DNA of 64,000 nucleotides from Flammula alnicola (Eukaryota > Basidiomycota > Agaricomycetes > Agaricales > Strophariaceae). Shown piece after piece: positions 22,733 through 35,150 of this stretch. The translations under genes were made by a program, and so were the position numbers. Below the pieces are notes generated by a model, which saw only the letters and a program-made list of their open reading frames with translations, was not told the DNA's origin and did no database searches. Position 1 is the first letter of the stretch; every line of letters starts with the position of its first letter. The DNA lies in the NCBI GenBank assembly GCA_015499995.1, contig JADNRV010000049.1, forward strand, positions 264,665-328,664, read 5' to 3'.

Positions 22733-23606
22733 ATGGTGACAAAGTCGTCCCTTTATAAATAGCCGAATCGGGATCACGAACTCCAACAGCAATGAAGTTG
22801 GTACACCTTTTGTACCCCTTCTGCCTTACCTCCTCGGAGTCCAAGGCCGTAAGTTTCGGCATCGGGAAATCCTGAAGGTCATTCGCTCTTTCCCTCTATC
22901 TTCGTTCCAAGCCTAACAAGAGTGCAGTCACTGCGTTTGTGGTGAAATATAGACGCCCTCTATTTAGGTATCTATGAGGCACCAATCGCGGAAATAGTGG
23001 CCGACTATTTTTGGAATAAGGGCACCTCTATTATGCCGTTTATTGGTAAGACATTGGGGCCTAAATAGTGCCCTCCATAGGTCAATCATAGGATGTATAG
23101 AGGCCCACCATATATCACCAATGAAGGTCTTTATATATTCTATGCCGTAGCAATAGTGGGCACCATTGGGCCACTATTTATTACCTTACAATTTAGAAAA
23201 CCAGACAGATCCTCGATATATGGAATGAGATCACATTGAACATTGATAACTACATATGTTAACGTAAAACATTATGCTTTGCTAATGCTAGGTAACATAC
23301 ACAGGAGGAAACTCCTCTCCCAGCACCTAGTGGTTCGCCTCCAGCGGGAACGATCTACCTTGCGAGGCTCACCTTGCCTGTACAGACAGCCGTTTCATCC
23401 TTCCATTTTCCCTTGGCTGGGCAGCACACGGTCCCTGCTCAGTGTGTCGTACATCTCCGCCATCTCCTCAGTGCTTGGTGCTGTGGATGCTGAGGTTGAG
23501 CAGGGTGTGCACCAGGCCGGTTGGCGTGCATGATGACTGACACCCTGTGAGTGGGCGGGGGATATCAAGGCTGCGAGCTCAGGTGGGGTAGTCTGCGAAG
23601 ATATAT
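22733..23606. other. Gene-free interval
   Basis: The first 60 bases complete the LTR-like end (TAAATAGCCGAATCGGGATC ... CTCCAACA). The rest to 23,606 has no convincing coding frame, structural RNA or recognisable repeat. Confidence 0.4.
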
Positions 23607-25087
23607 GACGGTAAAGATGCTTAGTGCGGGGTGTGTGTGAACTACTAGATAATCAAGTAGTCGCTTTCAATAGACTTGTAAGGTCTATTAAAGAGATACT
23701 ATCAAATCCGACTTGCTTCACTATTAATAACTACTTTACTACACTCAAACACCCAAATCAATGTTTAGTTGACTTAGTTCATCCAAGGGGAGGATAATAG
23801 TTTTATAATATCGATACCTGATAGTAGGTGCGCGATAAAAGAAGGTGTTTAACTATGTAACGGCTTAAGCAAGGCCTTAGGCGCGTTTATAGTTAATGGG
23901 TCGTTTTAAGTCCAATAGACTTGTGTAAATTCTGGTCTGGTACTCGGAAACTAGTGCTCTATGCACAAACTGCTAACTGATCTTGCTTTGTCTTGTTCTC
24001 CAATTGAGAAGATGGCTCTATGCCCTTTAACTTGTCTTTACTTGTCTCAAAAACTATACTTGTGGAAAGAGGCGCGCAGATGTCTTATCCGCCGACACTA
24101 CAGTCCCTTAACAATGGCCAGAGGCGCGTAGACGCTTTGTCTACCGACACTACAGTCCAGGTCCCCAGATGTCCTTTGACAAAGGGTAGGTTTTGAACAA
24201 GTCACTTAGACAGGTTCCTTGGCTTATAACTCTCTTTACTTGTCTTGGCGAATCACTTAGACACGCGTTCTCGTCTTAACAGTTCGTTTATATCGTTACT
24301 TGGTTTCTTTTTATATTATGGGACTCTCGCTTTGAAGCTACTTGGTACTTAGAGGTGAAACACTTAAGATATAACTCTTAAGCGCTTGTATCTCGTGGGT
24401 GGTAAATTGCTTGTATTCTACGGTGTTACAGGGCTGCTTATATACTACTGAGACGATATATTATTACATAGACACAATGACGAGAATATAGAGGTTTCAT
24501 GGGCATTTGTGCGCGAGCGGCGGCCTTGTGGAGTACAGTTTCCGTGCGCGTCCGCTCAATCATGCCTTTTTGGTTGGATCGGGAGCTCAGATCGTCGTCG
24601 GCTCGGCTAACTTAAGCGCCTAAGACTTACTCCTCCTCGACCGCATGGTATACAGGCTCGTGACCTTTCGTTTTCATTGGTATCTTGTCTTGTCATTGGC
24701 TATCGACTGACCAGAGCATAGACGCGCTTACATCTCGTCGGAGACGCTCGGGCAATCCTCACCCGTTCTGTCCGTGATAATCCTCGTGATTAGGGTTGTA
24801 ACCCTTCGTCCTCCGTACCCGATACTCTGGTACTCTCGGCGTGCATCTGGGATCTCGCTGTGTCGAGTTATGCACCCCGGAAATCTTCCTGTACCAAGTT
24901 ATTACCCGATATGGTATGTGTTCCCAATTTGGTATCCCTTTGATCCGAGCTTTGATCGGCGTTGCTACAGGCGCGTCTATGGGCGTCTGCTTTACCCATC
25001 TGCTCCACTGTCCTCGGTGCCTTCGGCAATGTCACGCGACCTGTCCTGTAGTGTGCCTAGATGTCCGTTCTTTAATCTAGAGACCCG
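23607..25087. repeat. LTR-like repeat, CpG-rich copy
   Basis: About 1.5 kb, directly repeated at 31,557-32,854. Both start ATGCTTAGT, share GTGTGTGTGAACTACTAGAT and AAGGGGAGGATAATAG, and finish with TTTAATCTAGAGACCC. The TG...CA-type ends of the second copy suggest a solo LTR or similar unit, but no target duplication was identified. This copy keeps many CpG sites (for example GGCGCGCAG) that read TG or CA in the other copy. No coding capacity. Confidence 0.5.
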
Positions 25088-27905
25088 CGCCCTCGCTGTA
25101 TAGGCCGGATGGTTAAGATATTACTGAAAGGCGCCTATTCCGTACACTTCATTAGATGTATTGACTGTTATCTCAATAGTTACTAATGATAATGTCTTTA
25201 TTAAACCGCGCATTCCTCATTATCTTGCATAGTTTCCTCTAGTCCTTAGTAGTCTTGTCATTGTAATGTCCGGACTTGTAACATTTAGACTACGGTATAA
25301 GCTTTACTAAGTGCTAAAAATAGCTCAGGTAAGGAGAATAGTAGTCCGTTCACAGCTAGCCGCTCGCGGTCTCTTCAACGGGGACAAGACGATGTCAGTA
25401 ACGATTTAAGTGGGCTACAGGTTCCGCATCTATGATACCACCTACGCCTTCTTGAATCTTGATGCAGGTACGATGAGATTCTAGGTCCTAAAGACAGCGT
25501 CAAGAAAGGTAGCACTTCATTAATAATTGGAAAAACACATACCATATGGCCTGCTACATATATTGCCCTGGTTGAATCATAGAACAATGATATCTAGGGT
25601 GAGAAATAAGAGTGTCCTCGACAGTGAAAGGAGAACGAACCTCACTGTCATGAACTGTCCTTGCACAATGGTTAGCTATCCGCGCATGTCTAACGTCATT
25701 GTGTGCCGGGGGTGTACTGAGTAGCAGAAGAGATTAGGGAGAGATCACGGAAGGAAGGAAGGAAGGAAGAAGGCGGGCGAAAAAAGTTCACATGCGCAGA
25801 ATCGGAGTTTGAATGGACTTGGTTCGTTTCAAAACTTCGTCGGAAAAATAAGTGGTACTGGTGATGCCCTATAGGTATGATTTTTCATCAATAGTAGCTA
25901 TAGTAGTATATTGTAGATGCTTTTTGGGTACCCTCTACTGGTCCGAAATAGTATCCCTCTATTTTTGACCTTCGGAGGCCGCTACATCAGGGGAAACCAA
26001 CAATTCTATGTAAACCTACGTAGCACCAATAATCAGGGTAGAGTGGTAGAGTAGTCCCCAAATATATAGATACAGTAGATCTCAGCCATTATTCAGTAGC
26101 ACCCCGTAGCGCATGCATGTGACTCAGTAGCTCACAATTATTCCAATAGCTTTCATGCTACCAGGTCTATCCATTGTATTGGAACTATGGACAGACTGAT
26201 AGACAGGCTAATTACAATGTAAATCACGCATATATATAGGGATGAATAATATGATTTGCGCATTACTCGTAGCTACTACATGACGAATACATGATGAATG
26301 CTAAGATAGTCACTAATCCTCCATTTCGCTATCAGTCTCGCCTGTCCTTCCTTGCGCCTCGGACTCCTTGCCCTTGGCTCTGGCACTGCGCGCAGATTGG
26401 TATGCTTCAGGTACCTGAAAAGTATTGTTAAGTTAGCAAGCTGAACAATAACAAACCAAAAAATAAACGTGCATCGTGTTATAATCGTCTACGAGCTCCC
26501 GATCTTGCCGCAAGCACAAAGAGTGACGAGCACGGAAGGCTGCAGGCAGGCCATCGAGAAATGGCGATACGACAATCGACGCACGTCATGCTGACTTATA
26601 CGATGTTGCTCGCATGTTGTAGGTGAGGGTGCGGGCTATGACAGTTGGGCGCCGCGACCGAATGATGGGGGGCGAGGCAGAAGTCTTAAACACCCTGCTG
26701 CACGAAAGGGAAAAGGTGAGTAGGTTGGGCAAGTCGAATGAGTTCATACAGGACAAACCTGTGCCCTCGCCGTCCTATCTGTGCCCTGCTTCCATTTGTG
26801 TCGCCTTTTGCAGTCACTGGCATTGTGGTGTCGTGTTTCAGTGCTCGCGGCACAAAGACCTGGGCAAAAGGAGGTGTTACGGTAAACAAAGACACGAGGG
26901 TGGGCTTCCACGTACTTGGTGCTGTTGCTACTCCCCTGGGTCCGACAAGAGAGAGCTCTTGTGGAATTTGAGGGCCATTGAGGAAGGAAAAGGGGAGGAG
27001 GAAACAAAGGAGCGACGAATAATGATGTGAAAATTTCTGAGTGTGTGTCGAACATTGTGTTGTGTTTGGTCTGTCGGAGTCTGAATGAACTTAGCGCGTT
27101 TGAGATTCATCACATGCTTCGGAGAACACCATGTGATCTTATATATTCACATCAAATACTCGCGCATTGGCTGAGTGGTAAGATTGCATGGTTCTTTTTG
27201 TCCACATCCTGAGTTCAATTCTCTGTCGTCACCAAATTATTTCTTCGGATCTATCAACTCTACCAGCTCTACTAGCTATTTCAAGGTACATAGTCTACTG
27301 GTGTGGGACCATTACTTAGATAGCACTATTAAATAATATGATAACAATTGATAGTTGTACGTGAGTTACCAGGTCTATCTAACAACTGAATTTCTACCTT
27401 GTCTATCTGCTTTGAGTGAGAAACTACATAGTCTCTCGCTTTTCCCTGATGTATCTCTACGATTCATTCCAAATAGTGGCCATTTTACCTCAGAAATAGT
27501 AAAGTCACTATCGTTCACTGAAAGCATCCCTCTATTTGTTACAATCAGTACAATCTAGCTATCTATAAGTACGATACATGACTTATCGTACCTATAGACA
27601 GCCCCTTATATTTTGGGCAAAACGCAGTGAGTCCTGGTCTAGTTGACCTAATATCTGGGCTAGATTGAAGCTTCCAGCCCAAACTACGAGACAAGCAGGG
27701 CACTGCACTGTGCGACGTTAGCCGACTCTACTCGAATGAAATCCAACCGAACTAGACGCGCGGCGCGCCTGCCAACGAGAAACAACTAAAGGAGAAAGTT
27801 CCTCATTACCATACCTGCTTCTATGATCACGAGTTCCACGTATTGAGCCTCAGGTAACGTCTTGATGATAACTCAGCAATTTTAAACCAAATCTCCAGAC
27901 GCAGG
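25088..27905. other. Gene-free interval with microsatellite
   Basis: It contains a (GGAA)n run at about 25,750-25,768 and otherwise AT-rich sequence with no convincing gene. A short minus-strand exon-like piece at about 26,314-26,414 (acceptor TTTTCAG, then a charged tail ending in a stop) could be the last exon of a lost gene, but it has no partner exons. The reading frames at 26,623-27,055 lack domains. Confidence 0.4.
27161..27233 (+). repeat. tRNA-derived sequence (SINE head or tRNA pseudogene)
   Basis: An A-box match (TGGCTGAGTGGT, 27,168-27,179) and a B-box match (GTTCAATTC, 27,213-27,221) sit 45 bases apart, as in a tRNA, and CACCA follows the place where the acceptor stem should end. 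The 5' acceptor arm (CGCGCAT) does not pair with the 3' arm (TCGTCAC), and the T stem has one mismatch. It cannot be a working tRNA. A tRNA-derived SINE head or a decayed tRNA are the likely origins. Confidence 0.45.
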
Positions 27906-29864
27906 ATGGTACGTTTGACCCGTAGCGGTAAAGAATCCCTGGATGCTCTCGTCGTACGCTTGTTTTCTTTTGCAGAGTAAATTCCTTATCAAACAATCTG
28001 TAGGCTAAAATCGTTGAAGAAAAGAAGATACCAGGGTTTGTATTTGGGGCATCAACGGTCGATGAGGAGATCTATTTCAAAGGGGGTGGTTACAATGTTG
28101 TCGATGATCCATCCAGTGGCGACGTCAACGAAGACAGTGTCTTCTGGATCTGTAGCCAAACCAAGTTGATTACCCACGTAGGTCCTCATTACTATGTCGC
28201 GTGCTCATGTCGAACGCTAGTCATTGCTTTAGATCGCTGCCCTCCAGCTCCTCGAAAAAGGTTCAATCGCAGTCGAAACACCCATGGCCGATTATCTGCC
28301 AGAGTTCGCCAACCCCGTCATTGTGCATGACGAGATGGCAAACACGATTTCATACACGTTTGCGAAGAACACCGTTCGCATCAAGCACCTCCTGAACTTC
28401 TCGAGTGGATTGTTTTACCCCATGAAAGGCATGACATTGGATAAACAGTTGGCAGCCTATGTAGAGCCACATAGCAAGGAAGACCCAGTGTCGGAATTTC
28501 TCTCCATAATCAAGGTCAGTAAATTTACAGAGTCGAGTCTAAGTATCGATTGCTGATAGCACTGGCAATTATTGCAGGGTGATTTGCCTGGGATCCCTCT
28601 GAAATTTGAGCCTGGGTCAGACTGTAACTACAGATTTATCTCGATTCTCGACTATGTGTAGGCTTAATTTTTTGTTAGTCGTTTATGGATGGAGTTCCGA
28701 TATCCTTGGGTATGTCATTGAAAAGGTTTCCGGGAAAACCTTGGAGCAATATTTGTGGGCTCATGTCTCCCAGTCAATGTTTTGTCTGACCTTGACTATT
28801 TGCTATCAGGAAGGAGAACGTCTTCGGACCGTTAGGAATGAAATCGTCTTTTTATCTCACACCAGAGTTAAAGGCAAAATGTGTCGACCTCACATTTCGT
28901 CGTAATGGGAAACTTGAACCTTGGGCAGGGCAGACCAAAATCAATGAACAGGACCCTTCCAAAGGTCCATCCATCATCTTAAGGACGATTCAGAGACGAC
29001 TAATTGACTTTCGACTCCATTAGTTACACATCTTTTCGGAGGAGTAGGGTTACACTCGACATTAAAAGACTATCTCACACTCTTGCGTCACTTGTTGCGA
29101 ATCCATGGTAGGAGGCTTTCTCTCATGTCGCATTTGATCACAACGTTCAGCTGACGGTCGAATAGCGGGCAAGGCCACAAATCCGATTTTAAATGCAGAC
29201 ACCGTCCGTGAGCTGTTTAAGCCGGCGCTCAACGAGGCAGGTGCCAAATCATTGCAAGATTTCATGTCGTCGCTGGATCCCTTTGCACCCGAGAAGGGTT
29301 TCCAATGGAGCACCGCTATTGCACTTTGCACGTCAGATTGGCCTGGACGGCGGAAGAAAGGGACAGCTTTTTGTACGACATTTCTCACGTGATCATTTTA
29401 TCATCCTTACTAAAGAGAATCTCTAGGGTCAGGATGGGCGGGCCAGGACGTTCAGTAGAATTTCCCACTACCCATGTGACACCTTGTGTGACTAAGGTGC
29501 CATCACTGATGGCATAGCCCCACGAGCTCGTGGTGGCTATTTTTACCCATTAACAATGGACGAGCTCGTGTTAATTAAGGAATGGGCAAGCTTGAGGTAG
29601 ATCAATGGATGAGCCCGCCATCAGGGCCAATGGCGGAGCTGTTCGCCCTTGGATGCATGGACGAGCTCTTGTTCCATTGATGGACGAGCTCATCAAATTG
29701 GTGTTTTTGGGCTGGGGGGGGAGGATTTTGTCGATATATTATATAGATTCTGCATTACCTCTTGCTCAGTAATATATTGAATTGCTATGCCGGAGCCATT
29801 TTGCATCAGAATTTGCATTGAACGCCAAATCCAGTGATTCCTCAGGGAAACCCTCTGACAAGTG

Positions 29865-30098
29865 TGTCTGATCTCTAGGGAAATATATCTGACTTCCGGA
29901 AAAGTGCATTTAACTTCCGGGGAGGTGTGTCTGATCTCCAGGAAAGTGCCGCTGACTTCCAGAAAAGTGAGTCTGACTTCCCGGGAAATGTGTCTGCCTT
30001 CTAGGAAAGTGCATCTAATCTCTGGGGAAGTGCATCTGATCTCTGGGGAAGTGCATCTGACTTCCAGGAAAGTGCATTTGACTTCCAGGGAAACACAT
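29865..30098 (+). repeat. Short-period minisatellite inside the foldback element
   Basis: About ten irregular units of roughly 22-25 bases built around GAAAGTGCATCTGACTTCC. It lies only on the left side of the element and has no mirror on the right, so it is a local expansion. Confidence 0.7.
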
Positions 30099-31555
30099 TG
30101 AGTCTCCTGGAATGTACACAGAGCTCTGGAGATGCATACAGGTCCGCCGGAATGCATGTGGAGCTCTGGAGATGCATGCAGGTCCCCCGGAATGTATACA
30201 GAAAGCTGGAGAGGCTTACATGTCTGCCTAAATTAATACGGTCCGGATTTGCTTGTGAATCCGCCGGAATGCACGCGGAGCTCCGGAGATGCATGCAGCT
30301 TCGCCGGAATGCACGCAGAGCTCTGGAGATGCATTTAGGTCCAGACAAATTTATGCATAGTGCCAGAGAGGCTTACATGTCCGCCTAAATTAAACTGGAG
30401 TCCGGATTTGCTTGTGAGTCCGCCGGAATGCACACGGAGCTCCGGAGATGCATGCAGCTCCGCCGGAATGCACACAGAGCTCCGGAGATGCATGCAGGTC
30501 CTCCGGAATGCACGCAGAGCTCTGGAGAGGCTTACATGTCCACCTAAATTAATACAGAGTCCGGATTTGCTTGTGAGTCTGCCGGAATGCACACGGAGCT
30601 CCGGAGATGCATGCAGCTCCGCCGGAATGCACACGGAGCTCCGGAGATGCATGCAGCTTTGCCGGAATGCATGCAGAGCTCTGGAGATGCATTTAGGTCC
30701 AGACAAATTTATGCATAGTGCCAGAGAGGCTTACATGTCCGCCTAAATTAAACTGGAGTCCGGATATGCTTCTGAGTCCGCCAGAATGCATGCGGAGCTC
30801 CGGAGATGCATGCAGGTCCTCCGGAATGCACGCAGAGCTCAGGAGAGGCTTACATGTCCACCTAAATTAATACAGATTCCGGATTTGCTTGTGAGTCCGC
30901 CGGAATGCACACGGAGCTCCGGAGATGCATGCAGCTCCGCCGGAATGCACACGGAGCTCCGGAGATGCATGCAGGTCCTCCGGAATGCACACGGAGCTCT
31001 GGAGAGGCTTACATGTCCACCTAAATTAATACAGAGTCCGGATTTGCTTGTGAATCCGCCGGAATGCACGCGGAGCTCCGGAGATGCATGCAGGTCCACC
31101 GGAATGCACACAGAGCTTTGGAGAGGCTTAGATGTCTGCCTAAATTAACATGGAGTCCGGATTTGCTTGTGAGTCCGCCGGAATGTGTGCGGAGGTCCGG
31201 AGATGCATACAGGTCCACCGGAATGCACATAGAGCTCCGGAGATGCATATAGGTCCACCTAAATTTATGCGGAGCTCTGGAGAGGCTTATAGGTTTGCCT
31301 AAATTAACACAGAGTCCGGATTTGCTTGTGACTCTGCCGGAATGCATGCGGAGGTCCGGAGATGCATACAGGTCTGCCAGGATGCACAGGGACCTCCAGC
31401 GATGCATACAGGTCCACCTAAATTTATGCGGAGCTCTGGAGATGCTTGCAACAGGATTTCTGGACCGCTGTGTTAATTTAGGCAGACCCGTAAGCATCTC
31501 TGGAGCTCCACTTAAATTTCAGTGGACCCGCAAGCAAATCCAGACTCTGTTAAAC
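30098..31555 (+). repeat. Tandem array, left arm
   Basis: Interspersed subunits of about 40 bases (GCCGGAATGCACACGGAGCT, CCGGAGATGCATGCAG) and about 47 bases (TACATGTCCACCTAAATTAA, GAGTCCGGATTTGCTTGTGA) build higher-order periods of roughly 160-210 bases. The subunits contain the palindromes CGGAGCTCCG and GATGCATGC. Open frames of up to 158 aa on both strands simply reflect the repeat period and are not called as genes. Confidence 0.85.
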
Positions 31556-32854
31556 ATGCTTAGTACCAGGTGTGTGTGAACTACTAGATAATAAAGTAGT
31601 CATATTTAATAGACTTTGTAATGTCTACTAACAGGATCACTATCAAATCTAACTTGCTTCACTTCTAATACTAGTAGTCTACACTTCAAACACCCAAATT
31701 AATATTTAGTTGACTTAGTTCATCCAAGGGGAGGATAATAGTTTTATAATATCAATACCTGATAGTAGACTTGTTATAAAAGAAGGTTCTTAACTATATA
31801 ATGGCTTGGACAAGGTCTCAAGTGCCTAATAGTCAATAGGTCATTTTAAGTCCAATAGACTTGTGTATATTCGTAACTGGTGTTCTGAAGTGCTCTATGC
31901 ACAAACTGCTATCTGATCTTGTCTTAACTTGTTGTCTTAACTTGTTCTCCAATTGAGAAGATAGCTCTACGCCCTTTAACTTATCTCAAAACTATGCTTG
32001 TGGAAAGAGGCGCACAGACATCTTATCTGCTGACACTATGATGGCCAGAAGCACGTAGACACTTTCATCTACTGACACTATGATGGCCAGAGGCACGTAG
32101 ACACTTTCATCTACTGGCACTACAATCCAGGTCCCCAGATGTCCTTTGACAATAGGTGGTTTTGAACAAGTCACTTAGACAAGTCCCTCAGTTTATAACT
32201 CTCTTTTCTTTAACTTGGTAAACCACTTAGGCATGCCATCTTATCTTAGACAGTTTATTTAGAATGTTTACTGGTTTTTTATTATATTGGGACACTTGCT
32301 TTTGAAATACCTTAGAGGCAGAACCCTTAGATGAGATCTTAAGTGCTCAAAACTCATGGGTGGTAAATTGCTTGTCTTCTACAGTGTTACAGGGCTACTT
32401 GTATACTACTGAGATTAAATATTATTACATAGACACAATGACGAGATTATAGAGAATTCATAAGCATTTGTGCATGGGTGGAAGACTGTGGAGTACAGTT
32501 TCCATGCGCTTTCACTTGATTGTGCATTTTTGGATGCATCAGGACCTCAGATCACCTTCGGTTCAGCTAACTTAAGCACTTAAGACTGTACCCTGTACCC
32601 TAGTACCCTCAGTGTGCATCTGGGATCTCGGTATGTCGTGTTATGTACCCTGGACATCTTACTGTAGCCAGACATACCCGATATGGTATATATTTCCAAA
32701 TAGGTATCCCTTTGATCCGAGCTTTGATCGGCATTGCTACAGGCACATCTATGGGCGTCTGCTTTTACCCCACTGCTCCACGTCCTCGGTGCCTTTGGCA
32801 ATTTCACGTGACCCAGCCTGTAGTGTGCCTAGATGTCTTTAATCTAGAGACCCA
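31556..32854. repeat. LTR-like repeat, CpG-depleted copy, at the centre of the foldback element
   Basis: Homologous along its length to 23,607-25,087 in the same orientation. It starts TGCTTAGTACC and ends GAGACCCA, and it interrupts the two inverted arrays. Relative to the other copy most differences are C-to-T or G-to-A at former CpG sites, for example GGCGCGCAGATG to GGCGCACAGACA. This is consistent with methylation-linked decay. Confidence 0.6.
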
Positions 32855-35150
32855 AGCTCCATATACATTCTGGCAGAGTCACAAGCAAATCCGGACTCCG
32901 TGTTAATTTAGGCAGACATCTAAGCCTCTCCAGAGCTCTATGTAAGTTTAGGTGGACCTATAAGCCTCTCCAGAGCTCTGCATAAATTGAGGTGGATCTG
33001 TATGCATCTCCAGAGGGCCATGTGCATTCCGGCAGACCTGTATGCATCTCCGGAGCTCTGTGTGCATTCCGGCAGACTCACAAGCAAATACAGACTCCAT
33101 ATTGAGTTAGGTGAACATGTAGGCCTCTCTGGAGCTCCACATAAATTAAGGTGGATCTGTATGCATCTCCAGAGCTCCACACGTACTCCAGCGGACTCAC
33201 AAGCAAATCCAGACTCTGTATTAATTTAGGCAGACATGTAAGCCTCTCTGGCTCTCTGCATACATTCCGGCAGACCTGCATGCATCTCCGGAGCACCATG
33301 TGCATTCCGGCGGACTCACAAGCAAATTCGGACTCTGTATTAATTTATGTGGATATGCAAGCCTCTCTGGAGCTCTGCATCCATTCCGATGGACCTACAT
33401 TCATCTCCGGAGCTCCGTGCACATTCCGGCGGACTCTCAAGCAAATCTGGACTCTGTATTGATTTAGGCAGACATGTAAGCCTCTCCAGAGCTCCGCATA
33501 AATTTAGGTGGACCTGTATGCATCTCCGGAGCTCCATGTGCATTCCGGCAGATTCACAAGCAAATTCGGACTCTGTATTAATTTAGGCAGACATGTAAGC
33601 TTCTCTGGAGCTCTGCGTACATTCCGGCGGACTCACAAGCCAATCTGGCCTCCATGTTAATTTAGGTGGACATGTATGCATCTCCGGAGCTCCGTGTGCA
33701 TTCCGGCGGACCTGCATGCATCTCTGGACTTTCTACGTACATTCCGGCGGACTTACAAGCAAATCCAGACTCCATATTAATTTAGGCAGACATGTAAGCC
33801 TCTGTGGAGCTCTGCGTGCATTCCGGCGGACCTGCATGCAAATCCAGAGCTCCACGTGCATTCCGGCGGACTCACAAGCAATTCCGGACGTCATCTTAAT
33901 TTAGGTGGACATGTAAGCCTCTCCGGAGCTCCGCGTACATTCCGGCGGACCTGCAAGCCTCTCTGGAGCTCTGCGTCCATTCCGGCAGACCTCCATGCAT
34001 CTCCAGAGCTCCGTGTGCATTCCGGCGGACTCACAAGCAATTCCGGACTCCATATTAATTCATGTGGACATGCAAGCATCTCTGGAGCTCTGTGTGCATT
34101 CCGGTGGACCTGTATGCATCTCCAGAGCTCCATGTGCATTCCAGCGGACTCACAAGCAATTCCGGACTCCATATTAATTTATGTTGACTTGCAAGCCTCT
34201 CTGGAGCTCTGCGCCCATTCCGGCGGACCTGCATGCATCTCCAGAGCTCTACGTCCATTCCGGCGGACCTGCATGCATCTCCAGAGCTCTACGTCCATTC
34301 TGGCAGACTCACAAGACAATCCGGCCTCTGTGTTAATTTAGGTGGAGCTCTACGCCTCTCCAGAGCTCCACATAAATTTAGGTTGCCCTGTATGCATCTC
34401 CGGAGCTCCACATGCATTCCTGCGGACTCACAAGCACATCCGGACTCTGGTTTAATTCAGGCGGACCTCTAAGCCTCTCTGGCACTCTGCATAAATTTAC
34501 CTGGACCTGTATGCATCTCCGGAGCTCCACGTACATTCCAGTAGACCTGTATGCATCTCCAGAGCTCCATATACATTCCAGCAGACTCACAAGCAAATCC
34601 GGAATCTGTGTTAATTTAGGTGGACCTGTAGACATCTCCGGAGCTCCATGTAAATTTATGTGAACCTCTAAGCCTGTCCAGAGCTCTGGATAAATTTAGG
34701 CAGACCCATTAGCATCTCCGGAGCTCCCTGTACATTCCGGCAGACTCACAAGACATTCCGGCCTCGGTGTTAATTTAGGTGGAGCTCTAAGCCTCTCCGG
34801 AGCTCCATGTAAATTTAGACAGACCTGTAAGCCTCTCCGGAGCTCTGTGTAAGTATATGCAGATCTGTAATTGTCTCCGGAGCTGTGCTTAAATTTAGGT
34901 GGACCTGTAAGCACATCCGGATCTCTTCTGTTATTTTACGTGGACTCACAAGCATCTCTGGACTCCATGTTAATTTAGGCACTGCAGAGCTCTATGTTAA
35001 TTCAGGTGGACTTGTAAGCAATGAGCATCTCCAGTGCTTGGTGTTCATTTAGATAAAATTGCAAGCAACTCCAGAGCTCTGGAATAATTTAGGCAGACCT
35101 ATCCGGTCTGCCTAATTTGACAGACAGGTCTGGAGGTGTTTGCATCTTGA
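32855..35150 (-). repeat. Tandem array, right arm (inverted relative to left arm)
   Basis: The same subunits as 30,098-31,555 in reverse complement (CATTCCGGCGGACTCACAAG, CTCCGGAGCTCC, TTAATTTAGGCAGACATGTA). It is longer than the left arm by about 0.8 kb and more diverged toward 34,900-35,150. The two arms could fold back on each other through much of their length. Confidence 0.85.

Noticed and set aside
25088..31556. A full LTR retrotransposon between the two LTR-like copies
   Set aside because: No gag, protease or reverse transcriptase lies between them, the copies differ strongly, and an unrelated gene and a foldback element occupy the interval.
30335..34635. Repetitive proteins encoded by the tandem arrays
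   Set aside because: Both strands and several frames are open with the repeat period, there are no start or splice signals, and the arrays are inside a transposon.
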